Part shown: in pieces, positions 1-8,232 of the stretch | How positions within the stretch are numbered: position 1 is the stretch's first letter | How the letters are laid out: each line of letters opens with the position of its first letter | Assembly: GCF_003269065.1 (NCBI RefSeq) | Contig: NZ_QLTA01000020.1 | Location: 1-64,000 of the forward strand | Direction of reading: 5' to 3' | DNA from: Paracidovorax anthurii | GTDB lineage: Bacteria; Pseudomonadota; Gammaproteobacteria; Burkholderiales; Burkholderiaceae_C | DNA length: 64,000 bases | Notes under the pieces: model-generated | Database searches by the model: none | What the model was told of the DNA's origin: nothing | What the model saw: only the letters and a program-made list of their open reading frames with translations | Program-made: the position numbers and the translations under genes

Positions 1-284
1 AGACTTAAGGACAGCTGCTGCACCACCTGCCACATCGGCAGTTGCCGATATAGCGACAAACCGATGACCAGCCAGATGGCGTGCTCGGCTGGAAGCTTGC
101 GCCTGCGGATGCTGGCCTTGCCGCTGGCGGCAAGGGCTTGGGTGATCCACTCGTTGTCGATCAACTGCGCCAGCTCCCCCAGGCTATCGTTGGGGGCTTG
201 TTGCAGGGTTTGGGTCAGGGTGTTTTCGAGCAGGCGCAAAGCAAAAAGGGAACGTGTTGCACACGTTCCCTTTTTAGCTCCCAT
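1..284 (-). mobile_element. IS4-family transposase, N-terminal part (runs off left edge)
   Basis: Ninety-four codons of a transposase N-terminus are visible on the minus strand before the window ends. The segment LPAEHAIWLVIGLSLYRQLP is typical of the N-terminal domain of IS4-family transposases, which precedes the DDE catalytic core; the core itself is outside the window. The ATG at 284 has a GGAAG Shine-Dalgarno sequence 4 nt upstream. Codons 4 to 14 lie in a perfect 15-bp inverted repeat. The element lies across the 3' end of the ATP-grasp gene and appears to have truncated it. The exact IS end was not located, but it should lie between about 284 and 315. Family assignment is by motif memory; the IS name is unknown. 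Confidence 0.8.
243..275. terminator. Perfect 15-bp inverted repeat with flanking A and T runs, inside the transposase 5' end
   Basis: Arms at 243-257 and 261-275 are perfectly complementary (AAAAAGGGAACGTGT and its complement) around a 3-nt loop. The GC-rich stem is bordered by five A on one side and five T on the other, so it would look like an intrinsic terminator on either strand. It overlaps codons 4-14 of the transposase and lies just beyond the truncated ATP-grasp frame. A structure that limits read-through into the transposase is a reasonable inference; activity is unproven. Confidence 0.6.
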
Positions 285-1203
285 CAGACTTCCAAGGGCT
301 TATCTGACTGGCATTGCCCATGATCCGGGGGTTCACCTCCACCAGCACCGGGCCGTGCTCCCCCTGGATCAGCTCCACATGGAAGATGCCCAGGTCCAGC
401 CCCAGGCTGCGCACCACGGTCAGCGCATAGTCCTTCAGGCTCTCGGCGGTGGCCTCCCCCACCGGGGCCGGAATCGTCGTGCCCAGTTCGACCGAGGGGT
501 CCACGCTGCAGCGCTTGCGCCAGGACAAAGCCATGGCCCTGTAATCGCCGCCAGCGGCCGCGATCTCCACCGAAAACAGCGGCCCGGTCGCATACCCCTC
601 GATCAGGGTCTGTTCCGACAGGGTCTCGATCACTCCCTCCGGCACGTCCAGATCGCGGTCGAGCGAAGCGAAATAGGCGCGCATCTGTTCCGGCGCCTCG
701 ATCTTCGCGGTCAGCAGGCTGGCCGCGCCGCGTTTGGGCTTGGCGATCACCGGGTAGCCGATTTCCGAGGCACGGGCCAGGGCGCTCTCCAGATCGCCGA
801 CCAGCGCAAAGGGAACGGAGCGGATGCCCCGCTCGGCGATGTGGGCACGGCAGGCGGCCTTGTCCTGGGCCAACGCCACGGCATCGGGACGGGTGCCCGG
901 TACACCGAGGCGGGCGGCGCAACGCGCCACCACATGCGTGCAGAAATCCAGCACCGTGATCACCGCATCCAGCTGGCCGTTGCGCTTCAACTGCGACAGG
1001 GCCCCCATCAGCTCCTCCTCGTCCAGCGACGATTCGATCTGGACCACCTGATCGCAATACTGCGGGTCACCAGTCATCTCGACCCCCTGGATGAACGCAG
1101 CGAACCGATTCGAACGCACGAAGGTCACGAAATGCCCCGCCTGCCTGGCTGCGCGCAGCGCCCCCAGGCCGACCATGTTGCTATCGACGAAAACAATGTG
1201 CAT
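274..1203 (-). pseudogene. ATP-grasp ligase, 3' end cut by the IS element
   Basis: This 309-residue frame is an ATP-grasp carboxylate-amine/thiol ligase of the biotin carboxylase/D-Ala ligase type. It would couple a carboxylate to a nucleophile through an acyl-phosphate. Visible marks are the ATP-binding strand YPVIAKPKRGAAS near residue 165, and the metal-binding HVE and EVNPR segments near the end. Full-length relatives usually run about 400 residues. Here the reading frame leaves the family pattern directly after NPRIMGN and stops at TAA in IS sequence, so the last 80 or so residues are probably missing. The start is 6 nt after the stop of the upstream MFS gene, so the two were one transcription unit. 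The metal and ATP residues are present, so residual activity cannot be ruled out, but loss of function is more likely. Confidence 0.75.
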
Positions 1204-1209
1204 GGAGTC

Positions 1210-2436
1210 TCATCCTTCCTGAGGTCTTTCACTGGCTCGCGGCGTGTGCAAACGCAGATTCATCAGATGCACCCATCCGGGCACGGCAAGGGCAGCCACG
1301 ATGGCAATGGCCACGACGGTGCCAAGGCCCGTGCGATCCACCAGCCAGCTGCCCAGCAACGAGAAAACAACCATGGAACCCACGGCCCATGCATTGGCAT
1401 CTGCCACGATCCGGGCCATGCGCTCCGAAGGGGCGGCGGTGATGATGTGGCGCAGATGGACGCAGAACGCGATCTCGAACAGGCACGCGAACAGCGCGTA
1501 GAGCGCCAGCCCGGGCACCTGTGCCGACATGAAAGGCAGGGGGATCAGGCTGACCAGCACCAGCAGGTGCAGAAACGGGCCGGCGGCGGCATAACGCCCA
1601 CCGGAGATCACGATCCGCGCGGCCACGAATGCACCTGCAATGTAGGCAAGGTTGGTTAGCATCTGTACCAGGGCAATGCCGGATTCGCGCATTCCCAGTT
1701 GCGACACCGGAAAGGCCGATCTGGCAATGTTGTGAAAGCCCTGGTAGAGGCAGACTGCCGCGACGAAGTACACGATGGCCGCGCGTAAGCCCGGATCCAG
1801 AGGAAAGGCCCTGCCCTTGGAGCCCTGGGTGGCCGCAGGCTTCGCCCCCGCCGGCAAGGAAAGATAGACCCCCGCCGCCGCCAATTGCATCAGGCCGCAC
1901 ATGAGCAGCACGCCAGGCAAGGACAACCGCTCAAGCAGCAAGGCACCGCAAAGCGCCCCCATCCCTCCGCCCGCCAATGCCGCCGTGTTGTAGTACGAAG
2001 CGGCGCGGTCCAACGCCCGCCCCTGGAAATAGCCCTTGAGCGCCACGGTGCGCGAAACCTTGGACAACGCATCGAAGGCGCCCTTGACCAGCAACAGACC
2101 GATCAACCACCCCACCTGTTCGAGCCACACGGACACAAGCGGCAGCAGCAGCGTGCCGCCCACCTCACAGAACACCAGCAGCGCGCGTGCGGAGTGGCGT
2201 GCCACCGCCGCCTTGATGAGCGGCAAGGCCAGCACCGCCGGCAGCCATTGGGTCAGTACCACCGTGTTGGCCGCAAACGCGGAGCCCGTGCTGGCGAACA
2301 CTTTCGCCGACAAGGTCATGAGCAGAAAGAACGTGGCCGACGCCGCCAGGAAAATGGCGACCCAGATACGCAGGAACAGCAAGCTGCCCTGGGTCAGGTC
2401 CGCGATGCGTGCGTCGTCTGCGCTCGGGTCGTTCAT
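1210..2436 (-). CDS. MFS transporter
   Basis: A 408-residue, strongly hydrophobic protein with about 10 to 12 predicted membrane spans, a charged N-terminal tail and a cytoplasmic loop around residues 195-210. This is the layout of major facilitator superfamily transporters. It would export or import a small molecule across the inner membrane. No substrate-defining motif was recognised. It is followed by the ATP-grasp gene after 6 nt. A ligase with an MFS pump beside tailoring enzymes is a common arrangement in metabolite loci, where the pump exports the product; that role is inferred here. The ATG at 2436 is the first good start. Confidence 0.75.
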   Translation of the reverse strand: MNDPSADDARIADLTQGSLLFLRIWVAIFLAASATFFLLMTLSAKVFASTGSAFAANTVVLTQWLPAVLALPLIKAAVARHSARALLVFCEVGGTLLLPLVSVWLEQVGWLIGLLLVKGAFDALSKVSRTVALKGYFQGRALDRAASYYNTAALAGGGMGALCGALLLERLSLPGVLLMCGLMQLAAAGVYLSLPAGAKPAATQGSKGRAFPLDPGLRAAIVYFVAAVCLYQGFHNIARSAFPVSQLGMRESGIALVQMLTNLAYIAGAFVAARIVISGGRYAAAGPFLHLLVLVSLIPLPFMSAQVPGLALYALFACLFEIAFCVHLRHIITAAPSERMARIVADANAWAVGSMVVFSLLGSWLVDRTGLGTVVAIAIVAALAVPGWVHLMNLRLHTPRASERPQEG

Positions 2437-2630
2437 AAGCCATCCATGCAGCCTTGGCGCCGAAGAGGATGGCGCGGCCTGCTGTTTCTTTTGTCATGCG
2501 GCACCCGGCAAGTGCTGCCTCCCCCGGCCCGGCCAGCGCCGAACCCCGAGTCCGCTGGAACCAGCGCGAGCGGAACGGAAAAAAGAATAGCACCAGGTCA
2601 CACGGGAACAGCCCGCAAAAAAGCAGAACC

Positions 2631-3536
2631 TCAACCGCACATTTGAGACAAGGAACGCTCCTGGACCTGCGCGCCCTCCGGCGTGATGTCGGCGCACACC
2701 TGCACCACCCAGTCCATGACCACCCGCACGCGGTCGAGCCTGCGAAGGTCCGAGTGCACCACCAGCCACAGTTCACGGACCAGGGGAGGCCGGTCCACAT
2801 CGGTGCGCACCAGACCGTCGATACGGTCCCCGACCACGGTGGGCAGCAGCGCACGCCCCAGACCCGCCAGAGCCCCTGCCAGCAGGCCTTCGCCATCGTT
2901 GACCCGCACCACGGATCGCGGCGATCCCTCCTGCATCAGGCGCTGCGTCCACTCCACTTGCGGCAGCATGTCCATGCCGGTGCCATAGGTGAGCCAGGGC
3001 AAGCTGCGCGCATCGGCGCCCCGCAGGCTATAGACCGCATAGTGCAATTCGCCCACCTTGCGCGTGACGGCCCGGACGCCATCCATGGGCCGCGCCAGCC
3101 GCAATGCAATGTCGGTCTCGCGCCGGGCCAGACTCAGCACCCGGGCATCCGCCACGAGATCCACCTCCAGATGCGGGTGCCGCCGCACCAGATCAGGCAG
3201 CAAAGGAATGAGCACTCTGTTGACCATGAGCGGCACGGACGTCAGGCGCACCGTGCCTGCGATGCGGCTGTCGGCATCCCGGATGCAGTCGGTAGCGTCC
3301 TGAACCACCGACTCGATGCGCTCGGCGCGCTGCACCAGCGCATGCCCTGCCTCGGTCGGCGTGACTCTCCCGTGCTTGCGATCGAAAAGACGCGCACGCA
3401 GACGCTGCTCGGCGCAACCCACCTTGCGCACCACGGTGCTTTCGTTGACATGCAGCAGGCGCGCGGCTTGGGCGAAAGAGCCGGCACGGGCCACAGCCAG
3501 GACGATTCTCATGTCGTCCCAATCCTCTTTGTTCAC
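2631..3536 (-). CDS. LysR-family transcriptional regulator
   Basis: A 301-residue regulator with the standard LysR layout. The N-terminal winged helix-turn-helix spans residues 1-60, with SFAQAARLLHVNESTVVRKV as the recognition helix region. The effector-binding domain follows from about residue 90. It resembles the subgroup with very short N-termini starting in an acidic patch (MNKEDWDDMR). It is divergent from the sulfotransferase gene and lies upstream of the MFS/ATP-grasp pair on the same strand. It is therefore placed to control one or both flanking units; LysR proteins commonly bind the divergent intergenic region. Target and ligand are unknown. Confidence 0.85.
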   Translation of the reverse strand: MNKEDWDDMRIVLAVARAGSFAQAARLLHVNESTVVRKVGCAEQRLRARLFDRKHGRVTPTEAGHALVQRAERIESVVQDATDCIRDADSRIAGTVRLTSVPLMVNRVLIPLLPDLVRRHPHLEVDLVADARVLSLARRETDIALRLARPMDGVRAVTRKVGELHYAVYSLRGADARSLPWLTYGTGMDMLPQVEWTQRLMQEGSPRSVVRVNDGEGLLAGALAGLGRALLPTVVGDRIDGLVRTDVDRPPLVRELWLVVHSDLRRLDRVRVVMDWVVQVCADITPEGAQVQERSLSQMCG

Positions 3537-3704
3537 CGATCCCTCCTGTCCCGCAAAGCTCCTCTATGCGAATGCATTTTTGCACACCCACTTCCGCAAA
3601 TCCACAGAGTGGAAAATCAAACAATTCTTCCTATCATCCCGGACCTTCCGGCCTGCATCACTGCAGGGCCGAACGTCAACCGTCTATGGACAGGGAGAAG
3701 CAGT
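3537..3704. promoter_or_regulatory. Divergent intergenic region between LysR and sulfotransferase genes
   Basis: This 168-bp, comparatively AT-rich stretch must hold the LysR promoter and the promoter of the plus-strand tailoring operon. A TGC-N12-GCA dyad around 3569-3590 resembles the loose LysR-box style. A perfect 6-bp inverted repeat, CCTGCA-N4-TGCAGG, lies at 3652-3667, 38 bp before the downstream start. No confident -35/-10 pair was found. The assignment rests on position and these dyads only. Confidence 0.35.
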
Positions 3705-4889
3705 TTGGTCACCTTGGTCATTGCCCTGCTGGTTTTCGCGCTGTTGTGCGCCTGTAGCCCCTTCCTCGTCTGGCGCTCTTACTTCGCCGTCGTGAAGGCC
3801 GTGGTCACGAGCCCGCACCTCGACGCGCGCAGCCGGTTCAGCATGTTCAGGCATCTGGTTGCAGAACTGCTGGTCCAGCCCCTCTTCACGCTGCTGTGGA
3901 TTGGCGACGAAATGCTCTGGCATGGCTACCGCAAGGCCCGCGTGGCGCCTCCGGTCTTCGTCATGAGCCAGCCACGCAGCGGCACGACGTTTCTGCTGCG
4001 CACGCTGGCCTCCGACGAACAATCGTTCTTCGTGCTCAAGCACCTGGACTGGCGGGCGCCCTTCATCGGTTTCTGGAAACTGATCGATGCACTGGGATTG
4101 CGCGAACGCCTGGAGCGCATCGATTACTGGCCCGACACCGAGATCGGTCGCCTCGCATCAAGGATGCACTTCCACAACCTGGGCAGCGTGGAAGGGCATG
4201 GCGTCTTCTTCGAGGAGAGGATGTACCACCACTACTTCACCTTCCGGCGCTTCCCCCTGCCCGAAGTGCTGCAGCAAGTCGATGGCGTGGATGCACTGAC
4301 GGAAGGAGAGCGGCGCAAGCTGGTCCGCGCCCTGAGACAGGCCGTGCAGAAAGCGGCCTACTACCGCGGGGCAGGCCGCTTCTGGCTGACGAAGGAAAAC
4401 GAGAACGTGGACCTCTTTCGCCTGGTGTACGAGGCCTTTCCCGATGCGCGTTTCCTGACGATCGTGCGCGAGCCCCAGGCCTTCGTCAGCTCCTATATCC
4501 GCATGTCCGACTCCTGTACCACGCCCAAGCATGGCCAGGACCCCAACACCATTCCGGGCTGGTACAGCGCCAACATGGCATTTCGCAGAAACCAGTGCGA
4601 CAAGCACATGCAGTTCTGCCGCGAACTGGAAGCCCGTGGCGCTATCACCTACGTCACGTTCGATCAATTCACGAGCGACGTCGGAAAGGCTGCAGCCGAC
4701 ATCTACGAGCGGCTGCAGATACCGATGGGGGACGCATTCGCGGCACACCTGCAGGAGCTGCAGAAGAAGCAAAACGCTCGGGACCGGGGCTATCTCAACC
4801 CCCAGGCCGACGACCGGGATTTCGACGCCTATGCGGACTTCGTCGTGCGGGTGCAGCAGCAGTCCCAGCGCACTGCCTACACCCCTTGA
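3705..4889 (+). CDS. Membrane-anchored sulfotransferase family protein
   Basis: A 394-residue protein of the PAPS-dependent sulfotransferase superfamily, which transfers sulfate to hydroxyl or amine groups. The 5'-phosphosulfate loop QPRSGTTF sits at residues 89-96. The 3'-phosphate site with REP and SSY lies around residues 255-264. A hydrophobic helix at residues 2-20 would anchor the enzyme in the inner membrane. No in-frame ATG lies near the expected start. I chose TTG at 3705 because AGGGAGAAG stands 5 nt upstream; the longer upstream frame is non-coding and antisense to lysR. It is the first gene of a plus-strand run with an SGNH-type protein 48 nt downstream. The acceptor substrate is not known. 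Wider-specificity members of the superfamily exist, so sulfation is likely but not certain. Confidence 0.75.
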   Translation: MVTLVIALLVFALLCACSPFLVWRSYFAVVKAVVTSPHLDARSRFSMFRHLVAELLVQPLFTLLWIGDEMLWHGYRKARVAPPVFVMSQPRSGTTFLLRTLASDEQSFFVLKHLDWRAPFIGFWKLIDALGLRERLERIDYWPDTEIGRLASRMHFHNLGSVEGHGVFFEERMYHHYFTFRRFPLPEVLQQVDGVDALTEGERRKLVRALRQAVQKAAYYRGAGRFWLTKENENVDLFRLVYEAFPDARFLTIVREPQAFVSSYIRMSDSCTTPKHGQDPNTIPGWYSANMAFRRNQCDKHMQFCRELEARGAITYVTFDQFTSDVGKAAADIYERLQIPMGDAFAAHLQELQKKQNARDRGYLNPQADDRDFDAYADFVVRVQQQSQRTAYTP

Positions 4890-4937
4890 ATCATCCAGCC
4901 CCTCTCGATCCGCAACGCTTTTCACGTCCCGATACCG

Positions 4938-5948
4938 ATGAGTGCACGTTCCCGACTCACGCCCCAGATGGCCGCCTATGCCGAGAAATTCGCCGACAGC
5001 GGCGATGTGCGCTGGATGCCCTACCTGATGTATTTCCACCCGGCCAGCCATCGCAGTCCCGTGGTCAATACCGATGCCAGCGGCTTTCGCCACGCCCCGC
5101 AGAAAGGCGAGAACCTGTCGGTGCATGGCTTCGATCGATCCCGGCCGGTGCGCCTCATCGCGGGCAGTTCCACGGTCTTCGGCATCGGCGCCAGTTCGGA
5201 CCACTGGACGCTGGCCTCCCGGCTCGGGGAAAACGATCACAGGGCCGAGCCATGGCTGAACTTCGGGGGACGCAGCTTCAACTCCACGCAGGAGTTGCTG
5301 CTGTTGGTCCTGAATCGCCACCAACTACCTCCGGTCCGGGAAATCGTGCTGTTCTCCGGGTTCAACAACCTCGGGCTGGCGCGGCTGCCCGGGCGGCTGC
5401 GCGGCGAGCACGGTGCATTCTTCAATTGCGGCGAGTTCTTCGAGGCACTGCCCCCCGCCAAAACCCCGGGTCTGCGGGGCCTGGGCCAACGCCTCTTCGG
5501 AACCCAGCCGGCAGGAGCTGAGGACGACGAAGCCCCTCCATCCCTCGAAGCGCAAGTGGCCTATGCCGCAGAACTCACGGTCCGCCATCTGCACATCTGG
5601 AACCTGATCGCGCGTGAACTGCAGGCCCGGCTGACCTATGTCCTGCAGCCGCTGTCGGGTTGGGTGCGATCGCAGGGCTGCACGGAGGAAGAGGCGCTGT
5701 TCGCGGAACTGGACGAGGTCGGCCGCTTCACGGAGGTCTATGGAGACATTCTGACTTCCGACGTATGCCACCGTTACGCAGATGCACTCGCAGCCGCCAT
5801 GGCACCACTCGATGTGCGCTTCATCAACCTCAGCCCCGAACTGTCGAAGAGACTGCCCCCCGACCAGTGGCAGTTCGTGGACCGCATCCATTTCACCGAC
5901 GAAGGGCACGACATCGTTGCCAGGCTCCTGCTGGAGCTGCTTCACTGA
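4938..5948 (+). CDS. SGNH/GDSL-hydrolase-like protein of a carbamoyltransferase locus
   Basis: A 336-residue cytosolic protein with SGNH-hydrolase features. There is a block-I-like GSSTVFGIG at residues 76-84, a block-II/III-like NFGGRSFN at 108-115 and FSGFNN in the middle. A DxxH pair near the C-terminus (D315, H318 in VDRIHFT) is followed by a second H324. The usual GDSL serine context is altered to G-S-S-T, as seen in divergent members. SGNH-type proteins are often encoded beside NodU/TobZ carbamoyltransferases. Here the carbamoyltransferase is two genes downstream. A role as esterase, acyltransferase or product-release factor is possible; none is demonstrated. No signal peptide was seen. 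Confidence 0.6.
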   Translation: MSARSRLTPQMAAYAEKFADSGDVRWMPYLMYFHPASHRSPVVNTDASGFRHAPQKGENLSVHGFDRSRPVRLIAGSSTVFGIGASSDHWTLASRLGENDHRAEPWLNFGGRSFNSTQELLLLVLNRHQLPPVREIVLFSGFNNLGLARLPGRLRGEHGAFFNCGEFFEALPPAKTPGLRGLGQRLFGTQPAGAEDDEAPPSLEAQVAYAAELTVRHLHIWNLIARELQARLTYVLQPLSGWVRSQGCTEEEALFAELDEVGRFTEVYGDILTSDVCHRYADALAAAMAPLDVRFINLSPELSKRLPPDQWQFVDRIHFTDEGHDIVARLLLELLH

Positions 5949-5972
5949 CTCCCACCAGAAAGGACCGACACC

Positions 5973-6056
5973 ATGAAGCTACTGAAAAAGCTGTTCTCCC
6001 GTTTCCTGCGCCGCAAAACCAAGAAGCGGGATGCATCCATCTACCCCATGTTCTGA
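5973..6056 (+). CDS. Small cationic peptide ORF (27 aa)
   Basis: A complete 28-codon frame has an AAAGGA Shine-Dalgarno about 8 nt upstream, and lies 24 nt after the SGNH gene and 10 nt before the next one. It is very basic: LLKKLFSRFLRRKTKKR makes up the first part. It ends in the aromatic tail SIYPMF. I know no exact family. The tail and the position recall small proteins that accompany carbamoyltransferases (SxtK/DUF5989 type, which end in a similar aromatic tail), but the membrane helix of that family is missing here. Alternatives are a regulatory leader peptide or a modified-peptide precursor. The clean ribosome site and tight packing favour real translation. Confidence 0.5.
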   Translation: MKLLKKLFSRFLRRKTKKRDASIYPMF

Positions 6057-6066
6057 GGTCGGATGC

Positions 6067-8232
6067 ATGCCTGAGTTTCGCGAGTGGTATCGCTTGGCTT
6101 CCCACTGCGAAGCATTTCTGGAAGAGCACGAGATCATTCGTGTCATGCAGGCGGTCGCACCACCCGCCCCGGGCAGCGGCTCCGTGGAAGTGGCAACGCT
6201 GCAGGCATGGAGGCTCGAACGCACTCAGGCCTGGAACGATGCCTGGGCAACGCTGACGCCTCCGTCAGCGCGCGAGCGCTTCGTCCAGGCCCTGCTCCTG
6301 CAGTCCGCCCCACTGGGATTGATCCTGGGCGCGTGGCTGCAAGGCATGAGCGCACCGGGCGTCTGCGAAGACCCCGGCCAGTTGGCATTGCTTTCGCTGC
6401 TGGCCGACGATCTGGGCGTGGGACGACCGCACGGCGCACGCCGTGATGCGTTCCGCAGTCTGCTGGAAGTCGGCCATCAACCACTTCACGGTGGCTCGGC
6501 AGGTGCGCTCCTCCAATGCCATGGCATCGACGACGCCATGTTCGCGTGGCCGGCATCGCTGCTTGCGATGAGCCGGCGCAGCGACGTGTTCCATGCCGAG
6601 CTCTGCGCCGTGGACTGGGTGCTGCGCAACGTTGGCATGCTGCCCGCCTGGAGCCCGTTGCGCGCGCACTGGCCCCATCGGATCGACTGGGAGCGGCTGG
6701 ACCTGGCGTGTTCCGGAGATGGCCGGGTGGTGGCCGATCCGCTCGCCTGCTCGGATCGCGTGGCAGTCGCCATCCAGGCCTCCAGCGACACGGCGGCACG
6801 ATCCTTCCAGCGAGGAGCGCACTGGACGCTCCAGGCGCTTCAGGCCTGGGACGCGGCCTTGCTGGCCTGGAGCGTGGCCTCGGCGGACATCCACCAATCC
6901 ATGGCCCGGCTGGTGCAGTGCAAATCCCGCGAGGCAGCGGTTTATCACCAGACCCGCCCCCTGGGGGGCTGTCCGCTGTCGCAGCGCTTCCAGCAGGCCC
7001 AGGCCAATCCGTTCCCATTGGTGGAGGATCTGGCCCAAAGCCGTTTCGTGCGACCGGGCCAGCCCGCCAGAAGTCCGCTTGTCACGGGGCTGGTCAGTCC
7101 GCGCGGCCCCATGTTCGGTATTTTTCCGCAGCATGAACTGGATCTGCTGCGCGAGTGGGTCAGCAATCTGCCTGCGGCAGCCATATCGGGCACTGCGGAT
7201 TCTCCGTTGGTGCGCTCCACGCAGCGGGGGCCGGCCCCGCCCTGCCCGGTCGGACCCGATCGCCCACCCCAGGCATTGCGCCTGCACCTGCGCGAGGCCT
7301 ACTTCCTGCTGCAAGGACGGGCAATGGAGCCAGCCCTTCGCGAATGGGCCGTCGCCTGCGTGCGGGAACGCCTGCACCAGGCCACGCGCAGCCCGCGCCC
7401 CGGTGAGAGGGACCTGCCGGCCGCATGGCAGCCCGGCACCCTGCGCCCCTGGCTGCTCGACCAGCATGACCTGCACGGCCGGGCCTATGAGCAATCCAGC
7501 AGCAAGGCGGTCACCGTCACCCGGGAGGACGTCATCGAATCCACGCTCCAATTGGCACCGTTGATACTGATCGACGGCGCCTGGCTGCAAGGCTTCACCG
7601 ACACCGCCCTGGCATGCAGCGAGACCGGAGCGCCGCTGTTCGCCACCTATTGGGACGAATTGGGCAACGGCCAGGTCGCCCTCAATCACCCTCGCATCTA
7701 CCGCGATTTGCTGGCATCGATGGATGTCCGCCTGGCCCCCACCGGCTCCTGGGAATTCGCCACCGACCCACGCCTGGCCGAGGCGTCCTTCGAACTGCCC
7801 GTCTACTGGCTGTGCCTGGGCAAGCTGCCCGCCATGTTCCTTCCCGAGATCCTGGGCATGAACCTGGCAATGGAGTTGTCCGGCGTCGGCGACGGCTATC
7901 GCGATGCGCGGCGGTTTCTGGCCGCACATGGCTTCAGCACACAGTTCGTGGACCTGCACAACACCATCGACAACGTCGCCACGGGCCACTCGGCATGGGC
8001 CGCGGAAGCCATCGAGCACCATATGCGCAACGCCATGCACACGGGCGACAGCGCATGGATCGCCGCACAGTGGCAACGCGTGCGCGCGGGATATGCCTCG
8101 CTGGCGAAGATGCCCGAGTCGCGCAGCCAGCGCCTGCTCCGGGGCCTGGGCTCGCTGTGGGGCCGCTCCAGGCCTCCCATGCAGCCCACCCGGCCGCACC
8201 ACCACCCGGCCCCCTCTCTGGAGAACGCATAG
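6067..8232 (+). CDS. Double haem-oxygenase-like (putative diiron) oxidase/oxygenase
   Basis: A 721-residue protein with a C-terminal domain like the iron-containing redox enzyme family (haem-oxygenase-like fold, as in SznF, UndA and CADD). Candidate ligands are E531 in WDELGNG, H541, E594 or E603, and H631, D635 and H641 in LHNTIDNVATGHSAWA. A second, degenerate copy lies in the N-terminal half: residues 78-135 (APLGLILGAWLQGM, ADDLGVGRPH) mirror residues 495-552 (APLILIDGAWLQGF, WDELGNGQVA). The first copy lacks the H-D-H set. I chose ATG at 6067, with GAGG upstream, over 6031, which lies inside the small ORF. The carbamoyltransferase ATG follows the stop codon directly. Such enzymes perform N-oxygenation, C-C cleavage or decarboxylation; the reaction here is unknown. 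Confidence 0.6.
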   Translation: MPEFREWYRLASHCEAFLEEHEIIRVMQAVAPPAPGSGSVEVATLQAWRLERTQAWNDAWATLTPPSARERFVQALLLQSAPLGLILGAWLQGMSAPGVCEDPGQLALLSLLADDLGVGRPHGARRDAFRSLLEVGHQPLHGGSAGALLQCHGIDDAMFAWPASLLAMSRRSDVFHAELCAVDWVLRNVGMLPAWSPLRAHWPHRIDWERLDLACSGDGRVVADPLACSDRVAVAIQASSDTAARSFQRGAHWTLQALQAWDAALLAWSVASADIHQSMARLVQCKSREAAVYHQTRPLGGCPLSQRFQQAQANPFPLVEDLAQSRFVRPGQPARSPLVTGLVSPRGPMFGIFPQHELDLLREWVSNLPAAAISGTADSPLVRSTQRGPAPPCPVGPDRPPQALRLHLREAYFLLQGRAMEPALREWAVACVRERLHQATRSPRPGERDLPAAWQPGTLRPWLLDQHDLHGRAYEQSSSKAVTVTREDVIESTLQLAPLILIDGAWLQGFTDTALACSETGAPLFATYWDELGNGQVALNHPRIYRDLLASMDVRLAPTGSWEFATDPRLAEASFELPVYWLCLGKLPAMFLPEILGMNLAMELSGVGDGYRDARRFLAAHGFSTQFVDLHNTIDNVATGHSAWAAEAIEHHMRNAMHTGDSAWIAAQWQRVRAGYASLAKMPESRSQRLLRGLGSLWGRSRPPMQPTRPHHHPAPSLENA

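Noticed and set aside
64..1659. 531-codon plus-strand open frame at the left edge
   Set aside because: Antisense to the ATP-grasp and MFS genes; Gln/His/Arg-rich translation with no family pattern; high GC keeps shadow frames open.
2454..3704. 417-codon upstream extension of the sulfotransferase frame
   Set aside because: Runs antisense through lysR with shadow-like composition; the TTG at 3705 with a good ribosome site gives a normal protein.
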